From NCBI GenBank assembly GCA_016932935.1, contig JAFGBX010000254.1, forward strand, positions 1 to 44,698: a stretch of 44,698 bases of DNA, in the 5' to 3' direction. A program made the translations under genes and the position numbers. Of the stretch, positions 39,465-44,698 are shown piece by piece; position 1 is the first letter of the stretch, and each line of letters starts with the position of its first letter. The notes beneath the pieces were generated by a model. It saw only the letters and a program-made list of their open reading frames with translations. It had not been told where the DNA came from and searched no databases. Source of the DNA: Promethearchaeota archaeon. Lineage in GTDB: Archaea; Asgardarchaeota; Lokiarchaeia; Sigyniarchaeales; Sigyniarchaeaceae.

Positions 39465-40382
39465 ATGTCCCACTTCGAACTCACGGCCCAGCTAGAGAGG
39501 GAGGAGTACCGCATCTTGAACGCGATAGAGGTCTCGATGCGGAAGTTCGAGTGGGTTCCCATGAAGAACATCACCTTCTATTCCCGCCTCGATGCCGAGC
39601 GCGTGCAATTCTGGCTGGACAAGGTGCACAAGCGCGACCTGATACTGCGCCACTCCGGCGGCCTCAAGAACGAGGGGTACGCGCTCAACTCCAAGGGATA
39701 CGACCTGCTGGCGGCCCGTGCACTCGCCGAAGAGGACGTGGTGCTCTCGATCGGGAACAGCCTCGGCGTCGGAAAGGAGTCGGACGTGTACCAAGGCATC
39801 GGCCCGGGCGACGAGTTCCTCGCGCTCAAGTTCCACCGGATCGGCCGCACGTCGTTCCGCAACATCAAGGCGAAGCGGGACTACGTGGCCGGCAAGTTCC
39901 ACACGAGCTGGCTCTACATGAGCCGCGTCTCGGCGACGCGGGAGGCGGGACACCTGAAGCGACTGAACGAGGTCGGCGCGGACGTCCCCGTCTTGAGGGG
40001 CCACAACCGGCACGTCGTGGTCATGAAGCAGTACGACGGGCAGGAGATCCAGGAGTTCGACGATGTCGACGACGCCCAGGGGGTGTTTGAACAAGTCGTC
40101 CGGAACGTGAAGAAATGTTACCAAGAAGCGCGCCTCATCCACTGCGACTTGTGCGAGTACAACATCATCTACACGCGGGACAAGCACGTGGTCATCATCG
40201 ACTGGCCCCAAGCCGTGGCCACGGATCACCCGAACGCCAGACTGCTCTTGAGACGTGACGTCGAGAACGTCTGCAGGTATTTCGGGCGCCTCGGCGTCGA
40301 GGCCGATCCAGATGCTGTGACCGCGGAGATCACGGGGCCGGGCGCGGGTCATGCATTTAAGGGCGCACCCCGCGAATGCTGA
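39465..40382 (+). CDS. rio2: RIO2-type atypical protein kinase
   Basis: This 305-aa protein has the RIO2 architecture: an N-terminal winged helix (residues 1-90), the P-loop GNSLGVGKESDVY (97-109), ATP-binding Lys (K122), the catalytic loop IHCDLCEYN (D228, N233) and the metal-binding IIDWPQAVATDHPNA (D246). RIO2 takes part in maturation of the small ribosomal subunit in archaea and eukaryotes. The usual HGD reads HCD here. The protein is complete; its TGA overlaps the frame of the next gene by a few bases. A long upstream frame (from 38853) is open but overlaps the zinc-ribbon genes and is not real. It has a leaderless promoter. Confidence 0.93.
   Translation: MSHFELTAQLEREEYRILNAIEVSMRKFEWVPMKNITFYSRLDAERVQFWLDKVHKRDLILRHSGGLKNEGYALNSKGYDLLAARALAEEDVVLSIGNSLGVGKESDVYQGIGPGDEFLALKFHRIGRTSFRNIKAKRDYVAGKFHTSWLYMSRVSATREAGHLKRLNEVGADVPVLRGHNRHVVVMKQYDGQEIQEFDDVDDAQGVFEQVVRNVKKCYQEARLIHCDLCEYNIIYTRDKHVVIIDWPQAVATDHPNARLLLRRDVENVCRYFGRLGVEADPDAVTAEITGPGAGHAFKGAPREC
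40354..40361 (+). promoter_or_regulatory. TATA box inside the 3' end of rio2
   Basis: CATTTAAG is centred about 27 nt before ATG 40385 and supports that start over ATG 40376 for the downstream gene. Confidence 0.45.
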
Positions 40383-40384
40383 TC

Positions 40385-41833
40385 ATGAAGGCCTCGTTCG
40401 GCCATGTGAGCATCACACCGGCAATGGTCGTCGGGCGGCCGCTCGCCGGGTACACGCCGATCCCCAGGTGCACGGGTAAGTACGACGACATCCACGCGCG
40501 GGCGGTCTTGATCGAGGACGTCACGCTCGGCAACGTGAACAAGCGATTGCTCCTGATCTCGCTGGACGTGCTCCAGATACCGATGCTGTTTTCCGACTAC
40601 ATCAAGGAACAGATACAAGACGCTTACAAGATCCATCCCAACCAGATCCTGGTTCACGCGATCCACACGCACAAGTCCCTCGACATGTCGGGTATGTTCG
40701 CGCGCATATTCAAGAAGAACGGCGAGGACGGCCTCGGCACCGTCATCTGGAACATCATGTTCGGCGCCTACCACGGCGACGACAAGTACAAGGTCTGGAT
40801 CGCGAGGCGCATCGTCGCCATGGTCGGGGAGATGATCGAGCGGTTGCGCCCCGCGAGGATCGCGTGGACGAAACGGGTCATCGATTCCGACATCATCATC
40901 AACCGCCGCCACCCGACCCGCCGGTCGCGCTCGCCGATGGGCATCATTGCCTTCAAAGACGCGAGGGACGGCGAGCTCTTCGGTTTCATCGTCAACTACG
41001 GCATGCATCCCACGACCCTCTCGAGGGGCATCACGAAGCTGTCCGCCGACTACCCCGGGCGCCTCGTCCACAAAGTGAGCGAGCTCACCGGCGGGAAGGT
41101 TTCGGCGATCTGCTTCACCGCGCCCGCGGGGGACTTGAACCCCGTCACGACTTGCGGCACCGACTTCGAGGCCCTCGAGAAGGACCGGGATCCCGTCTAT
41201 AACCAGACCGGCACCTACAAGGACACGAAGCGGCTCGGCTACTTCCTAGGCGAGCGGGCGCTGGAGATCGCGAGGGGGATCATTGACAAGGACTACTACG
41301 ATTCGATCACGTTCAAGAGCTACATGCGGACATTCTGGGTGCCCATGAAGGACTTCAAGAGGTACTTCTCGAAGAGCTGGCTCGGCAACCGGCTCGTGCA
41401 CATCGTGAAGCGGTACTTCTTGTTCCCAATAGCCTTGCTCCTGGGGGACGCGAACGAGCCCAACTTCCCGGGCTTCGCCGCCAAGCACCGCGGGTTCCGG
41501 TGGGTCTGTGCCTACACGCAGATCCAGTACATCCGCGTGGAAGCGTCGGGCGGGGGGGGCCGATCCGGGCTCGCAATCACGGGCGTTCCTGGGGAGCTGT
41601 TCGAGGACATCGCCAAGCTGTTCTACGAGAAGACCCCCGCGGGCCCCGACAACACGTTCATCTTCCAAACCTCTAACGACTGGATCGCCTACCTGTTCCC
41701 GCTCAGCGAGTACATCATCGGCGGCTACGAGCCCTTCGCGAGCTACTCGTCGATCTGCGGCACGTGGGTGAAGCGCAAGTACCTCCAGCTGCTCGAGGAC
41801 ATCGATCTCGACATCACGGGGGGGTATTTTTAG
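40385..41833 (+). CDS. Neutral ceramidase-like hydrolase
   Basis: This 482-aa protein resembles the catalytic domain of neutral/alkaline ceramidase: VSITPAMVVGRPLAGY at the start, LLISLDVLQIP, the first metal site HTHKS (H94, H96), NYGMHPTTLS (H208), SADYPGRLVHKV and FTAPAGDLNP. Neutral ceramidases use a zinc ion to split the amide of N-acyl lipids, releasing a fatty acid. No signal peptide is seen, unlike secreted bacterial enzymes. The C-terminal Ig-like domain of the classic enzyme is not obvious. The gene after it encodes an acyl-ligase, so released acids may be activated. Archaea normally lack ceramide, so the substrate could be another N-acyl compound. ATG 40376 is an alternative start. 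Confidence 0.7.
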   Translation: MKASFGHVSITPAMVVGRPLAGYTPIPRCTGKYDDIHARAVLIEDVTLGNVNKRLLLISLDVLQIPMLFSDYIKEQIQDAYKIHPNQILVHAIHTHKSLDMSGMFARIFKKNGEDGLGTVIWNIMFGAYHGDDKYKVWIARRIVAMVGEMIERLRPARIAWTKRVIDSDIIINRRHPTRRSRSPMGIIAFKDARDGELFGFIVNYGMHPTTLSRGITKLSADYPGRLVHKVSELTGGKVSAICFTAPAGDLNPVTTCGTDFEALEKDRDPVYNQTGTYKDTKRLGYFLGERALEIARGIIDKDYYDSITFKSYMRTFWVPMKDFKRYFSKSWLGNRLVHIVKRYFLFPIALLLGDANEPNFPGFAAKHRGFRWVCAYTQIQYIRVEASGGGGRSGLAITGVPGELFEDIAKLFYEKTPAGPDNTFIFQTSNDWIAYLFPLSEYIIGGYEPFASYSSICGTWVKRKYLQLLEDIDLDITGGYF

Positions 41834-41845
41834 GGGAGAAAGGAC

Positions 41846-43600
41846 ATGTCTGAAGAAGAATTTGCGTCGGTCTCCCACTACCTCGTCGACCACGTCTCCA
41901 AGTGGGCGAGAAGCCGGCCGGACGATGTCGCCATCGTCGACGCCGACGAGGGACAGTACATCACCTGGTGCCAGTTCGAGAACGCCGTGAACTTGCGGGC
42001 GCTCGAGCTCGCCGGCATGGGCTTCCAGAAGGGGGACGTCATGGTCACGATGCTGCCGTTGCTGCCGGAGCACGTGTTCCTCGAGTATGCGGCGTTCAAG
42101 ATCGGTATGGTCGTCTGCCCGCTCGACGTGCGATTGAAGGCCAAGGAGGTGGTCTATTGCATCAAGCGCATCGCGGGCGCGCGTCGGATCCTCTACGTCG
42201 CGCCCGACGACACGGACAGCGAGGACAAGTACGGGCGGGCGAAGCGGTACGAGTTCAAGCAGATCGCGATGGACGTGAAGAAAGCGTGTCCCTTCGTCGC
42301 GGACTTCCTCTTCCTCGGCCCGCAAGAGGACGCGCCGCCCGGCGCGACCGGTATCCTGAACCTCCTCGAGCGTGCCCGGCGCAAGTGGAAGGCCTGCAAG
42401 AAGGATCCGGCGCTGTTCAAGGCGGAGATGGACTCGCTGGAGGCCCGGAAGGCGGCGGTCGACTCGGCCAAGGACGGCGCCATGATCATCTTCACGACGG
42501 GCAGCACGGGCTTCCCGAAGCCCGCCGTGCTCTCCAACGCGGGCATCGTGTGCCAGAACATGTGCATGCAAAAGGGCTTCGGCATCAAGAGCACCGACCG
42601 GCTGCTCTTGAACCTGCCCATGTCCCACGTCGCGGCGCAGACCGTCGGCCTCATGAGCCTCATCTTCGCCGGCGGGATGGCGGTCATCCTCCACGGCTTC
42701 AGGGCCGACAAGTCCCTCCAGGCGATCCAGGACTACAAGGTCACGATCTACGGCCAGGTGCCGGCCCTGTTCGCGCTGAGCTGGAGCCTGCCGAACTTCA
42801 AGGACTACGACCTCTCCAGCATCCGGCTGGCGCTGTACGGGGCGCAAGGTATGACGAGGAACCAGCTGGAGAAGTTCGTGGAGCTGGCGCCAACCATCTC
42901 CACGGGCCTCGGCATGACCGAGATGAGCGGGTTCGTCACGTACCAGCTCGGCGACCGGCTTTCGATCGACGACTTCGTCTCGGGGCTCGGCCACGACTTC
43001 CCCATCACGCCTATGAGCGTGCGCGAGCCTATGAACGACGACGGCACGGCCGGTAAGGAGCTCCCCCTGGGCCAGGTCGGCGAGATCTGCTTCTCCGGGC
43101 CGCAAGTGTTCCTCGGCTACTTCAAGAACGAGGAAGCCACGCGGAAGGCGATTTCAAAAGAGGGGATCCTCTACACGGGCGACATGGGTTTCGCGGACGA
43201 GGCCGGGCTGCACCTGGCCGGCCGCCGCAAGTTCATCTTGAAGCCAAAAGGGTACCAGGTGTACCCCGCCGAGATCGAGAACTTCGTCGCCGAGCGGTTC
43301 AAGGACCGGGTCGAGAACATCGGCATCATCGGTATGCCCCACGAGATCTTCTCCGAGGGCATCATCGCCTGCCTGGAGACGAAGCACGGCAAGCGTATAG
43401 AGCCGGGCGAGGTCTTCGAGGCTTGCAAGGAGCTCGCCGCGTACAAGCGCCCCACGCACGTCGTGATACTCGGGCCAGAGGAGATGCCTCTCAACAGGAC
43501 GGAGAAGACCGACTATATGGCTCTAAAGAAGCTCGCCGAGGCGGAGGTCGCAAAGCTGCGGGCTGCAGGCAAATGGGATGCAAGGGAATCGAGGCCGTAG
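41846..43600 (+). CDS. AMP-forming acyl-CoA synthetase-like ligase (ANL family)
   Basis: This 584-aa protein has the ANL motifs in order: FTTGSTGFPKPA (about 215-226, P-loop), LPMSHVAAQT, TGLGMTEMSG (about 352-361), YTGDMG, GRRKFILKPKGYQVYPAEIE and the C-terminal MPLNRTEKTDY with the catalytic Lys. It should adenylate a carboxylic acid and join it to CoA. An inserted helical part (about 105-200; YGRAKRYEFKQIA, WKACKKDPALF) lengthens the N-domain. It starts 12 nt after the ceramidase-like gene with GGGGAGAAAGGAC directly before the ATG, an excellent ribosome binding site, so the two form an operon. Substrate specificity cannot be read. Confidence 0.88.
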   Translation: MSEEEFASVSHYLVDHVSKWARSRPDDVAIVDADEGQYITWCQFENAVNLRALELAGMGFQKGDVMVTMLPLLPEHVFLEYAAFKIGMVVCPLDVRLKAKEVVYCIKRIAGARRILYVAPDDTDSEDKYGRAKRYEFKQIAMDVKKACPFVADFLFLGPQEDAPPGATGILNLLERARRKWKACKKDPALFKAEMDSLEARKAAVDSAKDGAMIIFTTGSTGFPKPAVLSNAGIVCQNMCMQKGFGIKSTDRLLLNLPMSHVAAQTVGLMSLIFAGGMAVILHGFRADKSLQAIQDYKVTIYGQVPALFALSWSLPNFKDYDLSSIRLALYGAQGMTRNQLEKFVELAPTISTGLGMTEMSGFVTYQLGDRLSIDDFVSGLGHDFPITPMSVREPMNDDGTAGKELPLGQVGEICFSGPQVFLGYFKNEEATRKAISKEGILYTGDMGFADEAGLHLAGRRKFILKPKGYQVYPAEIENFVAERFKDRVENIGIIGMPHEIFSEGIIACLETKHGKRIEPGEVFEACKELAAYKRPTHVVILGPEEMPLNRTEKTDYMALKKLAEAEVAKLRAAGKWDARESRP

Positions 43601-43767
43601 CCATCGCTCGTATCCCTTCCCACTACTTTCCCACTCCCCCTTGCTGACCACATGCGAGCTGGTGGGTTGGTTCGCGAATCGAGTTATGACAAAATCGTCC
43701 AACCACGTTATCACCGGGCTTGTGCCTCATGTTCTGTTCGGATGGAAATATGTGACCCCGCCACACA

Positions 43768-43776
43768 ATTTATATA
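43768..43776 (+). promoter_or_regulatory. Strong orphan TATA element
   Basis: ATTTATATA precedes no recognised gene. A start near 43798 would transcribe a 33-codon frame or a non-coding RNA. Confidence 0.4.
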
Positions 43777-43937
43777 CTTGGAAGACATATGTATGATTAT
43801 CCCAAAAAAAGTGGATTTAGGAACGAACAGGCTCGGGGTTTACGCGATTGGTATGCGATGTCGCACGAACCGCGGGCGAGAAAGGAAATCCTGACCCCAT
43901 ATTCAAAAGCAATACAGCCTGTTTGTATTCTAAATCT

Positions 43938-44195
43938 TTAAACTAAACATGCTCCGTAAAGTTCGTCCTCTTTTATAAAACTCAGACTTTTTTTGGGATA
44001 CCTGCATCCCTCGAAACCCGCGGGCGACATCGCCACGCCCTCCCTTTTCTCTTCGATATCATCGTTGTCCGGCTCGAAATCGTCCACTTCGAAGGAGGTG
44101 GATCCCGCGAGGGCTCGGACGAGCGAGATAGAATTCGCATGGACGGGATCGTCAATCCTTCCCCGGTCGGGGGGATCGAACCGCCCCTCCTGGGA
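43938..44195 (-). other. In-frame 85-codon extension beyond the TGA of the right-edge gene
   Basis: Directly after the TGA the frame reads SQEGRFDPPDRGRIDD, later GSTSFEVDDFEPDNDD and IEEKREGVAMSPAGF, and ends at TAA 43940-43938. The composition is acidic and the codons partly GC-ending, like real coding sequence. It may be the former C-terminus cut off by a nonsense mutation, a recoded TGA, or chance. No SECIS-like hairpin was recognised. Confidence 0.35.
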
Positions 44196-44698
44196 TCACG
44201 CGAGCGGCTCTTGTCCCTCCCGCTGGATGATGTACTTGCTTCCCTTCTTGGCAAGAAAACCCATTGCCACCGCTTCGAGCAGTAACTTCTTGAGCTTGAG
44301 GATTTCTTTGTCCTTCCCCACGCCCATCTCCCTGCGAAACTTGCTAAAGGACACGGCGTGGTATCCCTCGTCACGGTAGACCTGGATGAGCATCTGGAGG
44401 TTGTTGCGGTTTAGCTTGATCTTCTGCGCGGGGCCGGCCCCTGCCATCTCGTCAGCGGGTTCTCGTTTCTCCCCATCGCCCTTTTCAGCCTTTCCCGGAG
44501 AGATGCTGGCCAGCTGGCCGGCAAGCTTTGCACCGGCATCGCCGCTCTTCCCGGATCCGGCCGGCTTCGCCACGGGGGTCACCGGTAGGAACGGCACCGC
44601 CTTGGCCGTTGGCGCCGGCTCGGCGATCGCGGCGTTCTTCCCTGCCACGGCCTTCTGGGATGCGGCCGGCTGGTCGGACGGCGCGGGCTTCGGTCGCG
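44196..44698 (-). CDS. Unknown protein with Pro/Ala-rich N-terminus and winged-helix-like C-terminus (5' end beyond window)
   Basis: The frame is open from the right edge of the window (N-terminal part not in the window; a GTG at 44648 is an internal candidate only). The visible 167 residues start with a Pro/Ala/Lys-rich, probably disordered part (PKPAPSDQPAAS, PVTPVAKPAGSG). From NLQMLIQVYRDEGYHAVSF onward they form helices and a final pair of strands (AVAMGFLAKKGSKYIIQRE) typical of a winged helix. TGA at 44198-44196 ends it. The same frame continues beyond the stop for 85 codons to TAA 43940-43938, with coding-like composition. The family is not recognised; Pro/Ala linkers before a winged helix occur in Asgard signalling proteins. 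Confidence 0.6.
   Translation of the reverse strand, partial: RPKPAPSDQPAASQKAVAGKNAAIAEPAPTAKAVPFLPVTPVAKPAGSGKSGDAGAKLAGQLASISPGKAEKGDGEKREPADEMAGAGPAQKIKLNRNNLQMLIQVYRDEGYHAVSFSKFRREMGVGKDKEILKLKKLLLEAVAMGFLAKKGSKYIIQREGQEPLA

Larger units (their letters stand above)
43601..44195. other. 595-nt region between convergent genes, A/T-rich centre
   Basis: The first 150 nt hold only weak pyrimidine runs. At 43768-43776 ATTTATATA is one of the strongest TATA elements of the window, followed at 43793 by a 33-codon frame (MIIPKKVDLGTNRLG start, TGA about 43894) that has a poor coding pattern; the transcript could be a small RNA instead. T-runs near 43987-43993 may terminate it. On the minus strand, 44195-43941 continues the frame of the right-edge gene without a stop for 85 codons (see the separate entry). 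Confidence 0.4.

Noticed and set aside
41246-43105. 619-codon open frame on the minus strand
   Set aside because: It runs opposite the ceramidase-like and acyl-ligase genes, both of which have clear family motifs. Its composition is that of a shadow.
44164-44186. tRNA T-arm-like sequence on the minus strand (GGTTCGATCCCC)
   Set aside because: The stem has a mismatch and no acceptor or anticodon arm can be found in the flanking sequence, which is coding or coding-like.
1-44698. CRISPR array, insertion sequence, integrase or rRNA genes
   Set aside because: I looked for regularly spaced direct repeats, transposase motifs and conserved RNA segments and saw none. A covariance-model scan would be needed to exclude a tRNA fully.

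Overview
The window reads as a chromosomal contig from a GC-rich archaeon. The evidence is a RIO2-type kinase, a DRG-type GTPase with a TGS domain, a group II chaperonin (thermosome), a DUF134 regulator, a TrmB-like winged helix, and TATA-type promoters that often sit about 27-30 nt before a start codon (leaderless genes). Several proteins look eukaryote-like: a Rag/Gtr-like small GTPase with an HKxD G4 motif, a vWA protein with two C4HC3 zinc fingers, a giant Ig-like-repeat surface protein with a cytoplasmic coiled coil, and large cytosolic coiled-coil proteins. Together these point to an Asgard (Promethearchaeati) lineage. That placement is inference; no rRNA or ribosomal protein gene is present to confirm it.

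Layout. Positions 1-600 hold the tail of an unknown gene and a PIN-domain protein. Positions 619-1058 hold fragments of decayed genes. Positions 1123-6663 form a less GC-rich surface-glycan island: a nucleotidyltransferase-kinase fusion, an unknown protein, a Wzx-like flippase and a HAD phosphatase-nucleotidyltransferase fusion. A 47-aa gene and a GNAT acetyltransferase follow. Positions 7927-18484 hold the 2572-aa surface protein and, convergent to it, an 886-aa TrmB/coiled-coil protein. Positions 18612-21202 pair a C45-type Ntn hydrolase with an L-fucose-isomerase-like protein. Positions 21301-28503 carry the vWA/zinc-finger protein, the DRG GTPase, a COG1340-like coiled-coil protein, an SF2 helicase, the Rag-like GTPase and a small zinc-knuckle-like protein. 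The thermosome gene is at 28616-30286 (minus). An unknown protein (30741-31322, minus) and a 1266-aa protein (31432-35232) are divergent around one shared TATA element. The 1266-aa ORF changes abruptly from GC-rich to AT-rich codons near 33640. Positions 35448-37918 hold a six-helix membrane protein with Pro-rich and charged repeats and an unknown protein. Positions 37940-39422 (minus) hold DUF134 and two paralogous zinc-ribbon, tail-anchored proteins. RIO2 (39465) is divergent from them through interleaved promoters. Positions 40385-43600 form a likely operon of a neutral-ceramidase-like hydrolase and an acyl-CoA synthetase-like ligase. The right edge holds a 5'-truncated gene whose reading frame continues 85 codons past its TGA stop.

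Functionally the window mixes envelope building (glycan precursor enzymes, flippase, giant S-layer/adhesin-like protein, membrane protein), lipid or amide turnover (ceramidase-like plus acyl ligase, C45 hydrolase), and information or quality-control functions (RIO2, DRG, thermosome, helicase). I saw no tRNA, rRNA, CRISPR array or insertion sequence. Many long open frames opposite or inside the real genes are by-products of high GC and were left out.
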